Source of the DNA: Sulfitobacter sp. DFL-14
GTDB taxonomy: Bacteria; Pseudomonadota; Alphaproteobacteria; Rhodobacterales; Rhodobacteraceae
NCBI RefSeq assembly: GCF_003335585.1
Contig: NZ_QBFD01000024.1
Coordinates: forward strand, 62,001-126,000
Reading direction: 5' to 3'
Length of the DNA stretch: 64,000 nt
Each line of letters opens with the position of its first letter. The stretch's first letter is position 1. The translations under genes and the position numbers were made by a program. Under the pieces are notes generated by a model, which saw only the letters and a list, made by a program, of their open reading frames with translations, did not search any database and was not told where the DNA came from. Positions 1-9,082 of this stretch are shown one piece after another.

Positions 1-837
1 TATGACCTGTCCTGCCTGCGCGCGCTCTACCTCGCGGGGGAACGCGCGGACCCCGACACGATCATCTGGGCGCAGGAGAAACTGGGCAAGCCGGTCTATG
101 ACCATTGGTGGCAAACCGAAACCGGCTATACCATCGCAGGCAATCCCGCCGGGCTGGAGGCGCTGCCGGTCAAGATCGGATCGCCGACGGTGCCGATGCC
201 CGGCTACGACGTGCAGATCCTGGATGAGGCAGGCCAGCCGCAGAAGCCCGGCGCGCTGGGGGCCATCGCCATCAAGCTGCCCCTGCCCCCCGGCACCCTG
301 CCGACCCTGTGGAATGCCGAAGACCGGTTCCGCAAAAGCTATATGACCACCTTCCCCGGCTATTATGAAACCGGCGATGCGGGCATGATGGACGAGGACG
401 GATACCTTTATATCATGGCGCGCACCGATGACGTGATCAACGTCGCGGGGCACCGCCTGTCCACCGGCGCCATGGAAGAGGTTCTTGCCGGACATCCGGA
501 TGTGGCCGAATGCGCCGTGGTCGGCGTTGGCGACGCGCTCAAGGGGCAGGCACCGATAGGCTTTGTCTGCCTGTCCAAGGGCGTGAACCGACCCCACGCC
601 GAGATCGCTGCCGAATGCGTGAAACGCATCCGCGATCAGATCGGCCCGGTTGCCGCCTTCAAACAGGCGCTTGTGGTGGACCGCCTGCCAAAGACCCGGT
701 CGGGCAAGATCCTGCGCGCCACCATGGTCAAGATCGCCGACAATCAGGATTTCAAAATGCCCGCGACCATCGACGATCCGGAAATTCTGGACGAAATCCG
801 GACAGCGCTGCAAACAATAGGTTATGCTCAGGGATAG
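1..837 (+). CDS. prpE: Propionyl-CoA synthetase, C-terminal part (5' truncated by window)
   Basis: Activates propionate with ATP and CoA to propionyl-CoA in the cytoplasm. The reading frame is open from base 1 and enters inside the ANL adenylating domain. Visible are the HWWQTETG adenylate-binding stretch (about codon 35), the YETGDAG motif, the hinge region at YIMARTDDVINVAGHR, and the C-terminal SGKILR catalytic lysine segment. The HWWQTE form is typical of PrpE and acetyl-CoA synthetase-like enzymes; the total fits the last 278 residues of a roughly 630-aa enzyme. Acetyl-CoA synthetase is the main alternative, and the upstream half needed to separate them lies outside the window. A cyclase gene follows after 20 bases. 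Confidence 0.85.
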   Translation, partial: YDLSCLRALYLAGERADPDTIIWAQEKLGKPVYDHWWQTETGYTIAGNPAGLEALPVKIGSPTVPMPGYDVQILDEAGQPQKPGALGAIAIKLPLPPGTLPTLWNAEDRFRKSYMTTFPGYYETGDAGMMDEDGYLYIMARTDDVINVAGHRLSTGAMEEVLAGHPDVAECAVVGVGDALKGQAPIGFVCLSKGVNRPHAEIAAECVKRIRDQIGPVAAFKQALVVDRLPKTRSGKILRATMVKIADNQDFKMPATIDDPEILDEIRTALQTIGYAQG

Positions 838-857
838 GTAATCTTCGGAGGATCACC

Positions 858-2096
858 TTGGAAACATCAAGAGCCACCGATTTTGAATTCGCGGCAGCGC
901 TGTCGGATCTGACCAATTGGCTGATCCGGCAGGGTCTGGAAAACACACCTGTCGAGACCTGGCTCGAAGCCTGCTGCGAAAAACTGGTCGCGGCAGGCAT
1001 CCCCCTGCAACGGGTCAACCTTTCGCTTCGGGCGCATCATCCTGAAATCGGTGCTGTGGCTTTTCGCTGGTTCCGGAGCGGGGCCTATGAACGCTTTGAC
1101 TACCAACGCTCCGCCACCACACCCGACGAATACCTGCAAAGCCCGTTATACTACCTGCTGACCCACGATATTTCCGAACTGCGGCAGAAACTGACGGACC
1201 CTGAACCGGCGATGAATTTTCCGATCTTCGACGAGTTGAGAGAGCGCGGCGGGACGGAATATTACGCCGCCAAGCGATTTTTCCTCAGGGCTGACCATGA
1301 CACGCCGGTCAATCCCCGCAACGCGGGCGAAGAGGGCATGACCATTTCCATGACCACCGACGCCCCCGGCGGGTTCACCACGGCGCAGCTGGATGCGGTC
1401 CGCAACCTGCTGCCCGCCCTGTGCCTGACGCTGAAAAGCAGTGCCAACCGTCTGATGGCCGAAGATATCACAGCTGCCTACCTTGGGCGCGACGCCAGCG
1501 CGCGGGTGTTGTCGGGTGCCATCACGCGCGGGTCCTCCGAAACGATTTCGGCGGTGATATGGTATTTCGATCTGCAAGGCTTCACCAAGATGTCCGAAAC
1601 CCTGTCGGGCACCGCCATCATTGATCTTCTGAACGATTACTTCGCGCTTGCGGTCGAGGTGGTCGAACGCAATGGCGGCAATGTGCTGAAATTCATGGGC
1701 GACGGGATGCTGGCGATTTTCGATCTGGTTGAGGCCCCCGATGCGCGGCGCGTGGCACTTGATGCCGCCCTTGAGCTGCGCGCGGCTTTTGCCACGCTGA
1801 ACGAAGAACGCACAAGGGGCGGTCTGACGACAACCGGCTTCACCCTCGCCCTGCATGCGGGGGATGTTCTTTATGGCAATATCGGGGGCAAGACGCGGCT
1901 GGATTTCACGGTGATCGGACCGGCGGTGAACACCACGGCGCGTATCCTGGGCATGACCGGCCCGCTGGATCAGACGATTGTCATCTCTTCCGCCGTGGCA
2001 AAACCGATTCGGGAGACCCGGCCAGAGCTGGTATCCCTGGGCCAATACCGGTTGCGGGGCGTCACCGAGCGACAGGAATTGTTCACGCTTGATTAA
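858..2096 (+). CDS. Class III adenylate/guanylate cyclase, soluble
   Basis: Predicted to make cyclic nucleotide (probably cAMP) from NTP. The 412-aa protein has an N-terminal region of about 220 residues without membrane segments, of the kind found in rhizobial and roseobacter cyclases, then a catalytic domain. Both metal-binding aspartates are visible, D238 in WYFDLQGFTK and D282 in FMGDGMLAIF, 44 residues apart. GNIGGKTRLDFTVIG and the VNTTAR segment supply the substrate and transition-state region. A TTG start is chosen because a strong GGAGG lies 6-11 bases upstream; the open frame runs further 5' but overlaps prpE. The ligand of the N-terminal domain is unknown. Confidence 0.85.
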   Translation: METSRATDFEFAAALSDLTNWLIRQGLENTPVETWLEACCEKLVAAGIPLQRVNLSLRAHHPEIGAVAFRWFRSGAYERFDYQRSATTPDEYLQSPLYYLLTHDISELRQKLTDPEPAMNFPIFDELRERGGTEYYAAKRFFLRADHDTPVNPRNAGEEGMTISMTTDAPGGFTTAQLDAVRNLLPALCLTLKSSANRLMAEDITAAYLGRDASARVLSGAITRGSSETISAVIWYFDLQGFTKMSETLSGTAIIDLLNDYFALAVEVVERNGGNVLKFMGDGMLAIFDLVEAPDARRVALDAALELRAAFATLNEERTRGGLTTTGFTLALHAGDVLYGNIGGKTRLDFTVIGPAVNTTARILGMTGPLDQTIVISSAVAKPIRETRPELVSLGQYRLRGVTERQELFTLD

Positions 2097-2100
2097 AGTT

Positions 2101-2197
2101 TTCAGTTTTCGTTGAAGCGAAACATCGCCAATGTCCCGAGAGCGCCGAAGGCGCGGCAGGGTATTGGCGATACAACATAAACTGGAAACGCTACAGG
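2101..2197 (-). repeat. Palindromic intergenic repeat, copy 1 (inner module, divergent flanks)
   Basis: The inner module at 2124-2171 is the reverse complement of the core in the copies at 6535, 13093 and 17639. Its arms are ATCGCCAAT and ATTGGCGAT around a hairpin of GAGAGCGCC and GGCGCGGC type. The outer arms do not match the other copies well. It lies between the convergent cyclase and csbD genes. Confidence 0.8.
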
Positions 2198-2290
2198 GCG
2201 CACCGGATTAAGACACCCTGGAGCACAGGGACCACGACATGCAAAGGGCGGCCGCCTGGACCGCCCCTGCACAATCTTTGTTGGCCTGTC

Positions 2291-2488
2291 TCAGACCCGC
2301 GCGGCGAAATCATCCACCTGACGCTCGGCCTCTTCCTTGGCCACGCCATAACGCTCCTGAATCTTGCCAACCAGCTTTTCGCGGTCGCCTTCGGCCTCTG
2401 TCACTTCGTCATCGGTCAGGTCGCCCCATTCGGATTTGATCGAACCGGTCATCTGCTTCCAATTGCCCTTGATCTGGTCCCAATTCAT
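2291..2488 (-). CDS. CsbD family stress-response protein
   Basis: A 65-residue, highly charged small protein starting MNWDQIKGNWKQMTGSIKSE, the classic CsbD family signature (W-x-x-I-x-G-x-W-K-x-x-x-G). The family is induced by general stress in many bacteria, but its biochemical role is unknown. The start is backed by an AAAGGAG ribosome binding site 7-8 bases upstream. The gene stands alone, convergent with the cyclase gene and separated from it by a palindromic repeat. About 230 bases upstream, before the nadK stop, hold no gene I can support. Confidence 0.92.
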   Translation of the reverse strand: MNWDQIKGNWKQMTGSIKSEWGDLTDDEVTEAEGDREKLVGKIQERYGVAKEEAERQVDDFAARV

Positions 2489-2719
2489 GTCTGCTCTCCT
2501 TTGATAACTTCATTCCGCTTTGGCACCTCCTGTGCCCTGCGGGTTCATTGAAGCAACGCGACCCTGCCTGTCTTTGTTCCCGGATATCCGCGTTACCGAC
2601 TGCATGGGGTCCAGCAGATAAGCGAATTTTCGCGCGCGCCCGGCCCCGGCCCTGCCATATCAATCGGGGCCGCGCAGAACCCTATGCGCTGGGAGAAGGT
2701 AAGACCCTGATGCCGTGCT

Positions 2720-3481
2720 TCAGGTGAATTGTTCCGAAATCAGCCGTTCTTCCAATCCGTGACCCGGATCAAAAAGGATCGTATGTTTGACGGAGGGTTC
2801 CGAGGCAATCTCGACGGTCACGACATCGCGGTAGGACGTGCCATCCGCATCGGCCATCACAGGCCGCTTTTCCGGTTCCAGCACGTCAAACCGCACCTTG
2901 GCCGCTTTCGGCAACAGGGCGCCGCGCCAGCGCCGGGGCCGGAATGCCGCCATCGCCGTCAGTGCCAGAACATCCGACCCGATCGGCAGAATCGGCCCGT
3001 GGGCGGAATAATTATAGGCGGTGGAGCCGGCCGGCGTGGCGACCAGAGCGCCATCGCAGACCAGTTCGTGCATCCGCAGCCGCCCATCCACCGAGATCTG
3101 CAGCTTTGCCGCCTGTGGCCCTGCCCGCAGCAGGGAGACTTCGTTGATGGCCAGCGCTGTGGCCATGTTTCCGTTGATCTGGGTGGCTTGCATGACAAGC
3201 GGGTTGATCACGGCAGTTTCCGCCGCGCGCAGCCGCTCGATCAGGTCGCTTTCGCTGTATTCGTTCATCAGAAAGCCGATGGTCCCGCGATTCATCCCGT
3301 AGACCGGCAGATCCAGCGCCTGGGTCTCATGCAGGGTGGCCAGCATGAATCCGTCGCCGCCCAGCGCCACGATAATCTCCGCCTCCTCCGACGCGACATT
3401 GCCATAACGCCCCGTCAGGACAGCCTTGGCGGTCTGCGCAACCTCGGCGCGGCTGGCCACAAACGAGATTTTCATGGACAT
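2720..3481 (-). CDS. nadK: NAD kinase
   Basis: Phosphorylates NAD with ATP (or polyphosphate) to NADP in the cytoplasm. The 253-aa protein has the diagnostic GGDG motif in [16 protein letters not shown] near residue 45, where the aspartate is catalytic. It also has the glycine-rich [16 protein letters not shown] segment of the C-terminal domain. Length matches short alphaproteobacterial NadK. It is transcribed divergently from glyA across about 190 bases, which presumably hold both promoters; I could not identify a specific operator there. Confidence 0.95.
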   Translation of the reverse strand: MSMKISFVASRAEVAQTAKAVLTGRYGNVASEEAEIIVALGGDGFMLATLHETQALDLPVYGMNRGTIGFLMNEYSESDLIERLRAAETAVINPLVMQATQINGNMATALAINEVSLLRAGPQAAKLQISVDGRLRMHELVCDGALVATPAGSTAYNYSAHGPILPIGSDVLALTAMAAFRPRRWRGALLPKAAKVRFDVLEPEKRPVMADADGTSYRDVVTVEIASEPSVKHTILFDPGHGLEERLISEQFT

Positions 3482-3670
3482 GTCCGAGACATCTCAAAGA
3501 TCATGGCGAAGGTTTCCGATGCTGCCCGTATTCCCCCGAACCAAGCACATATTGCCAATCGCTGCCAGTGCTGCCGCGCATATTGGCATTTGCGTCGTTT
3601 TACAGCCTTTCAGATCAGCGTCCTTTCCGCTACGAAACGACGAAATTTCCGGCCTCAAAGGAGCCCTCGC

Positions 3671-4948
3671 ATGAAAGATTTCTTCACCGCCTCGCTGGCC
3701 CAGACAGACCCCGAACTTCTGGCCTCCATCACCGGCGAGCTCGGCCGCCAGCGCCACGAGATCGAATTGATCGCGTCGGAGAACATTGTCTCTGCCGCTG
3801 TGCTCGAAGCGCAGGGCTCCGTGATGACCAACAAATACGCCGAAGGCTATCCGGGCCGGCGCTATTACGGTGGCTGCGAATGGGTCGATGTGGCCGAGAA
3901 TCTGGCCATCGAACGGGCTTGCAAGCTGTTTGACTGCGGTTTTGCCAACGTGCAGCCGAACTCCGGCTCCCAGGCGAACCAGGGAGTTTTCCAGGCGCTG
4001 CTGCAGCCGGGCGACACGATCCTGGGCATGTCACTGGACGCAGGCGGTCACCTGACCCATGGGGCCGCGCCGAACCAGTCCGGCAAATGGTTCAATGCCA
4101 TCCAGTACGGCGTGCGCAAGCAGGACAACCTGCTGGACTACGACCAGGTGCAGGAACTGGCAACCGAGCATCAGCCCAAGATGATCATCGCAGGTGGTTC
4201 CGCCATCCCGCGCCAGATCGACTTTGCCCGGATGCGCGAGATTGCCGATAGCGTGGGCGCTTACCTGCACGTCGACATGGCGCATTTTGCCGGTCTCGTC
4301 GCGGCGGGCGAACATCCCTCGCCCTTCCCCCATGCCCATGTGGCCACCACCACCACCCACAAGACCCTGCGTGGCCCGCGCGGCGGCATGATCCTGACCA
4401 ATGACGAGGCGCTGGCGAAAAAGTTCAACTCCGCCATCTTCCCCGGCATCCAGGGCGGCCCGCTGATGCATGTGATCGCCGGCAAGGCCGTTGCCTTTGG
4501 CGAGGCGCTGCGCCCGGAGTTCAAGACCTATATCCAGCAGGTCGTGAAGAACGCCCAGGCGCTGAGCGATCAACTGATCAAGGGCGGGCTGGACACGGTC
4601 ACCCATGGCACCGACACCCATGTGGTTCTGGTTGACCTGCGCCCCAAGGGCGTGAAGGGCAATGCCACCGAAAAGGCCCTGGGCCGCGCGCATATCACCT
4701 GCAACAAGAACGGTGTTCCCTTCGATCCGGAAAAACCGACTGTGACCAGCGGCATCCGCCTCGGCTCCCCCGCCGGGACCACCCGCGGTTTCGGTGAAGC
4801 CGAGTTCCGTCAGATCGCGGACTGGATCATCGAGGTTGTTGATGGGCTTGCCGAGAACGGCGAGGAGGGCAACGCCGAGGTCGAAGCCAAGGTCAAGGCC
4901 GAGGTCGAAGCCCTTTGCGCGAAATTCCCGATGTACCCCAACCTTTGA
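3671..4948 (+). CDS. glyA: Serine hydroxymethyltransferase
   Basis: PLP enzyme that converts serine and tetrahydrofolate to glycine and methylene-THF, the main one-carbon entry. The 425-aa product shows the SHMT core: the LIASEN segment near the N-terminus, the [14 protein letters not shown] substrate loop, DMAHFAGL, and the PLP lysine in [14 protein letters not shown]. The start follows AAAGGAG by 6 bases; longer in-frame extensions run through the nadK promoter region and are not credible. The C-terminus has a short Glu/Lys/Val-rich tract ([12 protein letters not shown]). The gene appears monocistronic and is followed by strong hairpins. Confidence 0.97.
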   Translation: MKDFFTASLAQTDPELLASITGELGRQRHEIELIASENIVSAAVLEAQGSVMTNKYAEGYPGRRYYGGCEWVDVAENLAIERACKLFDCGFANVQPNSGSQANQGVFQALLQPGDTILGMSLDAGGHLTHGAAPNQSGKWFNAIQYGVRKQDNLLDYDQVQELATEHQPKMIIAGGSAIPRQIDFARMREIADSVGAYLHVDMAHFAGLVAAGEHPSPFPHAHVATTTTHKTLRGPRGGMILTNDEALAKKFNSAIFPGIQGGPLMHVIAGKAVAFGEALRPEFKTYIQQVVKNAQALSDQLIKGGLDTVTHGTDTHVVLVDLRPKGVKGNATEKALGRAHITCNKNGVPFDPEKPTVTSGIRLGSPAGTTRGFGEAEFRQIADWIIEVVDGLAENGEEGNAEVEAKVKAEVEALCAKFPMYPNL

Positions 4949-4955
4949 AGACGAC

Positions 4956-5023
4956 GGTGGGCCGGCGGCCCACCTGCACCACTACGGCCCGCGGCACAGC
5001 GGCGGGCCTTGGTGGGTCCCACC
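4956..5023 (+). terminator. Tandem GC hairpins after glyA
   Basis: Seven bases after the glyA stop, GGTGGGCC and GGCCCACC form a perfect 8-bp stem with a 3-base loop (4956-4974). A second stem, GGCCCGC/GCGGGCC, follows at 4986-5008, and a third short GGTGGG/CCCACC lies at 5011-5023. There is no T run, so this may stabilise the mRNA 3' end rather than act as a classical intrinsic terminator. Confidence 0.5.
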
Positions 5024-5098
5024 GCTGACAATACAGCACCCGGAGCCGCAGGATTCTGCGCCCGCAGTTCCCGGATGATCCGAATATCTGAAACCTAA

Positions 5099-5143
5099 AG
5101 CGCCCCGCCTTAAACTTGTATCAGGTTAAAGGCGGGACGCTGT
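5099..5143 (+). repeat. Palindromic repeat, copy 2 (outer stem only)
   Basis: The arms AGCGCCCCGCCTTAAAC and GTTAAAGGCGGGACGCT pair almost perfectly around a short loop. This is the outer stem of the copies at 6535 and 13093, but the roughly 55-base inner module is absent here. It sits between glyA and the cupin gene. Confidence 0.8.
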
Positions 5144-5257
5144 AAAGAAGCAAAGCATCTTGCTTCTGCCTGTCTGTAGTGACGTGGCGCGTTGTATCTT
5201 TTGCCCGCACCGCCTTAAGGTGATCGTCTCGCCCAGCATTTCATGTGGAGACAACAG

Positions 5258-5653
5258 ATGATCATTCACCGCGCGGGGTCGCGCCCTTCGAGCAGACCCA
5301 ATCCCGAGTATTTCACCGGTACTGTCCGAATGGACCCGCTGATCAGCACCCCTGCCCCGGCGCGTCTCAATGGCCTCGCCGTGACCTTCGAGCCCGGCGC
5401 GCGCACCAATTGGCATGCCCATCCTCTAGGCCAGACCCTGATCGTGACGGCCGGCTCGGGCCGCGCGCAAAAAGAAGGTGAAGAAATCGTCCGGCTCGCC
5501 CCCGGCGATGTCGTGTGGTTCGCCCCCGGCGAGAAACACTGGCACGGGGCAGCCCCCGATTGCGCAATGACCCATATCGCCCTGCAGGAGGCGTTGGAGG
5601 GCACAACAGCAGACTGGCTGGAACCTGTCACGGATGCGCAATACGGCTCCTGA
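5258..5653 (+). CDS. Small cupin-domain protein
   Basis: A 131-aa single-domain cupin. The first cupin motif is seen in [20 protein letters not shown], with metal-ligand histidines, and the second in [18 protein letters not shown]. This pattern is close to the (R)-mandelonitrile lyase-like and carboxymuconolactone decarboxylase-associated cupins, but substrate cannot be assigned. ATG at 5258 is preferred over an in-frame upstream start because GGAG lies 7 bases before it. It is flanked by a repeat copy upstream and a convergent VOC-family gene. Confidence 0.85.
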   Translation: MIIHRAGSRPSSRPNPEYFTGTVRMDPLISTPAPARLNGLAVTFEPGARTNWHAHPLGQTLIVTAGSGRAQKEGEEIVRLAPGDVVWFAPGEKHWHGAAPDCAMTHIALQEALEGTTADWLEPVTDAQYGS

Positions 5654-5680
5654 ACGCGGTACCGTTGGCCCCTGCTGGCC

Positions 5681-6031
5681 CTAGAAATGCGACAGGATGT
5701 TGATCTCGCGCCCCATCGGATCAGCGACAAAGAACCGCCGCACGCCCCAGCTTTCGTCGGTGATCGGATAGGTGATCGTTGCCCCCATCGCGCAGGCGCG
5801 GTCATGAACTTCGTCCACGTTATCGACCTCGACCGAGATGTCCGGCACCGGCGCACCGGCCCCACCCTGCGCGGCGATGCTCATCTGGACCGGCCCCAGC
5901 TCACCGGAGCCCAGCGTGATGATCCAGCCCTGGTCCATCAGGATGTTCAGGTTCAGCAGATCGCTGTAGAAAGCCGCCAGTCCCGGCACATCGGCACTGG
6001 CGAAATTGCAGACGATACGGGTCACGGTCAT
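5681..6031 (-). CDS. VOC superfamily (glyoxalase/bleomycin-resistance-like) protein
   Basis: A 116-aa protein with the paired beta-alpha-beta-beta-beta modules of the vicinal oxygen chelate fold. Visible features are an N-terminal ADVPGLAAFYSDLL, the central SVEVDNVDEVHDRA, and the terminal ADPMGREINILSHF, whose Glu is a typical metal ligand. The substrate is unknown. The start at 6031 has AAGGA at good spacing, and an in-frame extension to 6064 is less likely. It lies 14 bases downstream of the 124-aa membrane protein gene and may be co-transcribed with it. Confidence 0.85.
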   Translation of the reverse strand: MTVTRIVCNFASADVPGLAAFYSDLLNLNILMDQGWIITLGSGELGPVQMSIAAQGGAGAPVPDISVEVDNVDEVHDRACAMGATITYPITDESWGVRRFFVADPMGREINILSHF

Positions 6032-6045
6032 CGGTTTTTCCTTGT

Positions 6046-6420
6046 TCAAAGATAGCCGCGCCACGACAGCCAGAACAGGAAGGCCGTGATCACGATCAAC
6101 AGGTTTGCGGCCACAGCAGCGGCAAGGCCGATCAGACGCCCCTTGCGTCTGTCGGCCACATCTATCGCTGCCAGATGCGCGCTGACTTCCGCATAGGCCC
6201 GGGAAAATTCACGCGAGTCCAGCTGCCGCGCCAGTTTCGGATGGCCTGCCATCTTCTGGGCCGCAACCAGACGCGCAGCCTGCCCCCGCACCCGGTGCGG
6301 CAGGCGGCGACCTGCGCGGCGCATCGCCTGTTCCAGGTCGCGCCCGCGGACCCCCAGCTTCGCCTGGAGCAGCCGCAGCAGGGCCTGAGACTTTGCGTTG
6401 ATTTCTTTCTCGGTCAACAT
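6046..6420 (-). CDS. Hypothetical protein with C-terminal membrane anchor
   Basis: A 124-aa protein I do not recognise. The N-terminal about 95 residues are basic and helical, rich in Arg, Ala and Leu (for example QALLRLLQAKLGVRGRDLEQ). One hydrophobic segment near the C-terminus (LIGLAAAVAANLLIVITAFL) would anchor it in the inner membrane with the bulk in the cytoplasm. It precedes the VOC gene in the same direction. Its 5' side abuts the left end of the mobile element at 6433, which may have displaced or replaced its promoter. Confidence 0.7.
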   Translation of the reverse strand: MLTEKEINAKSQALLRLLQAKLGVRGRDLEQAMRRAGRRLPHRVRGQAARLVAAQKMAGHPKLARQLDSREFSRAYAEVSAHLAAIDVADRRKGRLIGLAAAVAANLLIVITAFLFWLSWRGYL

Positions 6421-6432
6421 TGCCTACATCTA

Positions 6433-6799
6433 GGGCCTGTGGACACTCATCTTCGCCCACCCGTTTCGGTCCAAAATTGCTCAGTTCCAGGCAAGAGAGC
6501 GCAGGAATAGCCAGCTATTTCAAGCTCTCTTTGCGCGCCCCGCCTTGAAGTTGAAGCGCCAATACCCTGCCGCGCTACGCGCTCTCGGGACATTGGCGAA
6601 GTGATTTGCCTTATAGTAAAGGCGGGACGCTGTAACGCAGAAATGGGCAATTTTGGCGAAACCCCTGCGGGGCGCGGCGGATTTTGCCTCTGCCATCCCG
6701 GATGTTCGCTTCCAATGATCACATTGCTGCGCTCACATCAGGGCGCCAGCGGCAAAATCCGTCTCGCGCGGGTGGGCGAAGATGAGTGTCCACAGGCCC
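6433..6799. mobile_element. MITE-like element with perfect 31-bp terminal inverted repeats
   Basis: The left end, 6433-6463 (GGGCCTGTGGACACTCATCT...), is exactly repeated in reverse complement at 6769-6799. TA dinucleotides flank both ends (6431-6432 and 6800-6801), consistent with a TA target duplication as made by IS630/Tc1 or some IS5-group elements. The 367 bases contain no credible gene, so the element is non-autonomous. Inside are further inverted pairs: CCAAAATTGC/GCAATTTTGG and CGGATTTTGCC/GGCAAAATCCG. A copy of the genomic palindromic repeat lies between them. It lies between divergent genes. Confidence 0.85.
6535..6633 (+). repeat. Palindromic repeat, copy 3, nested in the MITE
   Basis: This full-length copy has the outer arm GCGCCCCGCCTTGAAG, the inner module CGCCAATACCCTGCCGCGC...TCTCGGGACATTGGCG, and the outer arm AAAGGCGGGACGCTG. 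It lies wholly inside the element at 6433-6799, so either the MITE captured it or it inserted into the MITE. Confidence 0.8.
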
Positions 6800-6843
6800 T
6801 AAAGCGACTGGCGCATTCGGCGCAATGGCGCTAACCCTTGGCC

Positions 6844-7626
6844 ATGCTGAACTATCTTGAATATGGAACCGCATCCGGCAACCGGCCTTCGCTGATCATC
6901 GCCCACGGCCTTTTCGGATCTGGCCGCAACTGGGGCGTGATCGCCAAACGGCTCGCTGACAGCCGCCATGTCATCACCCCCGACATGCGCAACCACGGCA
7001 CCAGCCCGCGCGCCGCCACGCAAAGCTATCGCGACATGGCAGGGGATCTGGCCGAACTGATCGAGGCGGTCGGCGGCCCCGTTGACCTGTGCGGTCATTC
7101 GATGGGCGGCAAGACGGCGATGACCCTGGCACTGCTGCGCCCGGAACTGATCCGCACGCTGATCGTCGCCGACATTGCGCCGGTCGCATATTCCCACACC
7201 CAGTCGATGTTCATCGACGCCATGCGCAAGGTGGACCTTGCCACGCTGACCCGCCGCTCCGAGGCCGAGGCGCAACTGGCCGCTGCCGGGGTCGAACCCG
7301 CGCTGCAAAGCTTCTTCACCCAGTCGCTGGACGTGCCGAACAAGGCCTGGCGTCTGAACCTGGACGTGCTTGAGGCTGAAATGCCCAAGATCATCGGCTG
7401 GCCCGAGGACCTTGGCGGCTCTTTCGAGGGGCGCTGCCTGTTCCTGTCGGGTGGCGCGTCCGATTACGTCCAGGCCGGGCACCGCGACCGGATCAAATCC
7501 TATTTCCCGGCCGCGCGTTTCTCCAAGCTTCCGGGTGCGGGCCACTGGCTGCACGCTGAAAAGCCACGCGAATTCGAGGCTGCGCTGCGCACTTTTCTCG
7601 ATTCGGAGAGCGCGCCGGCCACTTGA
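6844..7626 (+). CDS. Alpha/beta-fold hydrolase (YbfF-like esterase)
   Basis: A 260-aa soluble alpha/beta hydrolase. The nucleophile elbow is GHSMGG (about residue 92), the oxyanion region is HGLFGSGRNWG, and the catalytic histidine lies in GAGHWLHAEKP near the C-terminus. This arrangement is close to the YbfF/ABHD11-type acyl-CoA or thioesterase-like esterases; the physiological substrate is unknown. The ATG at 6844 is preferred to a TTG two codons earlier; neither has a convincing ribosome binding site. The gene begins 44 bases after the right end of the MITE, so the element may supply its promoter. Confidence 0.85.
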   Translation: MLNYLEYGTASGNRPSLIIAHGLFGSGRNWGVIAKRLADSRHVITPDMRNHGTSPRAATQSYRDMAGDLAELIEAVGGPVDLCGHSMGGKTAMTLALLRPELIRTLIVADIAPVAYSHTQSMFIDAMRKVDLATLTRRSEAEAQLAAAGVEPALQSFFTQSLDVPNKAWRLNLDVLEAEMPKIIGWPEDLGGSFEGRCLFLSGGASDYVQAGHRDRIKSYFPAARFSKLPGAGHWLHAEKPREFEAALRTFLDSESAPAT

Positions 7627-7686
7627 CCCTCTTGCCTTTCGCGACAAAAAGTTAACCTTTGGCGGTGAAGAGCATGAGGAAAGGTC

Positions 7687-8898
7687 ATGTGGAAGTCTCT
7701 GTATGAAAAGATGATCAGCTCCATGATGGTGCAGGATCGGCTGAAAACGGAATTCCCCGACGGCACCACAGCCACCTACGGGCCAGCCCGAGGCGACATT
7801 GCCCAGGTCGCCATTCGGGACCCGCGCGCGTTACGCCAATTGTGCCTCAACCCCGACCTGGCCTTGGGCGAGGGCCTGATGAATGGCACCATTGACCTGA
7901 TCGACACGACCCTGGACGATCTGCTGCGCATCGTCCTGCAGAACCGCGCGGCCGGGGATCAGCCGGGATGGATCAAGACTGCGAACAGCGCCCGTTTTCA
8001 CACCCGCCGCTTTATCCAGCGCAACACGCCGGAACGCGCCCGCGCCAATGTCACGCATCATTACGACATTTCCGACGACCTCTACCGGCTGTTCCTGGAT
8101 CAGGACATGCAATATTCCTGCGCCTATTTCACCGATCCAGACATGTCGCTGGAGGATGCACAGGCAGCAAAGAAGGCACATATCTCCGCCAAACTGTGCC
8201 TGTCACCCGGTCAGCATGTGCTGGACATCGGGTGCGGCTGGGGCGGCATGGCGCTGACCCTGGCGCGCGATTTCGACGTGCAGGTGACGGGCATCACCCT
8301 GTCCGAAAACCAGCTTGCCACCGCCCAGGCCCGTGCCCGGGCGGAAGGGCTGCAGGACCGTGTGACCTTCCGCCTGCAGGATTACCGCAATGTGACGGAA
8401 ACCTTCGACCGGATTGTCAGTGTCGGCATGCTGGAACATGTGGGCGTCCCGAATTACGACACCTATTTCGCCAAGGTGGCCGAGCTGCTGAAACCCGATG
8501 GCGTGGCCCTGATCCACACCATCGGACGCAGCGCGCCACCGATGCCGCACAGCTCCTGGCTGAACAAATACATCTTTCCGGGCGGCTATGTGCCGTCGCT
8601 CTCCGAACTTGCCGGCCCGATGGAGCGCAGCGGATTGTGGCAGGCCGACATTGAGTTCTTGCGGCTGCATTACGCCTATACCCTGCGGCATTGGCGCAAG
8701 CGGTTCGAAGCCAATATCGATACCATCCGCGACATGTATGACGACCGGTTCATCACCATGTTCCGTTATTATTTCGCAATCTGCATCGCGGCCTTCGAAC
8801 AACAGATGCAGGGCGTCTACCAGATACAGCTTGCCCACAAACGCGATACGGTTCCGCTGACCCGTGACTATCTGTACCGGTCTGCCCCCGCAGCGTGA
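7687..8898 (+). CDS. cfa: Cyclopropane-fatty-acyl-phospholipid synthase family methyltransferase
   Basis: Uses S-adenosylmethionine to add a methylene bridge to unsaturated acyl chains of membrane phospholipids. The 403-aa protein has an N-terminal lipid-binding region and a Rossmann methyltransferase domain. The SAM motif is VLDIGCGWGGMALTLAR at about residues 178-194. The family blocks HHYDISDDLYRLFLD and MQYSCAYF precede it. An AGGAAAGG site precedes the ATG. Length and motifs fit Cfa; a related roseobacter methyltransferase acting on other lipids cannot be excluded. A hairpin plus T-rich tract follows. Confidence 0.92.
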   Translation: MWKSLYEKMISSMMVQDRLKTEFPDGTTATYGPARGDIAQVAIRDPRALRQLCLNPDLALGEGLMNGTIDLIDTTLDDLLRIVLQNRAAGDQPGWIKTANSARFHTRRFIQRNTPERARANVTHHYDISDDLYRLFLDQDMQYSCAYFTDPDMSLEDAQAAKKAHISAKLCLSPGQHVLDIGCGWGGMALTLARDFDVQVTGITLSENQLATAQARARAEGLQDRVTFRLQDYRNVTETFDRIVSVGMLEHVGVPNYDTYFAKVAELLKPDGVALIHTIGRSAPPMPHSSWLNKYIFPGGYVPSLSELAGPMERSGLWQADIEFLRLHYAYTLRHWRKRFEANIDTIRDMYDDRFITMFRYYFAICIAAFEQQMQGVYQIQLAHKRDTVPLTRDYLYRSAPAA

Positions 8899-8948
8899 GC
8901 GCCGGTCAGCCGCAAGGACCGGGACTGGCAGGTTTCGCCCCCAAATAG

Positions 8949-8976
8949 TGCCCCCCGGGGCATTTCATTTCTTTTT
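8949..8976 (+). terminator. Intrinsic terminator after cfa
   Basis: TGCCCC-CC-GGGGCA (8949-8962) forms a short GC stem followed by TTTCATTTCTTTTT. It lies 50 bases after the cfa stop and before carB. Confidence 0.65.
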
Positions 8977-9082
8977 GGCAAAAAATATCCCGCGTGCCCG
9001 GGGCTCGCGCCCCCAATCCGGCCTTGCGCCCGTTCACGCCATGCCTATAACGCAGTGAATTTGCATATCAGGGGGCACTGCC

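Noticed and set aside
3482..3670. Possible riboswitch in the nadK-glyA spacer
   Set aside because: I could not fit a glycine, SAM or THF aptamer; no tandem conserved core was seen.
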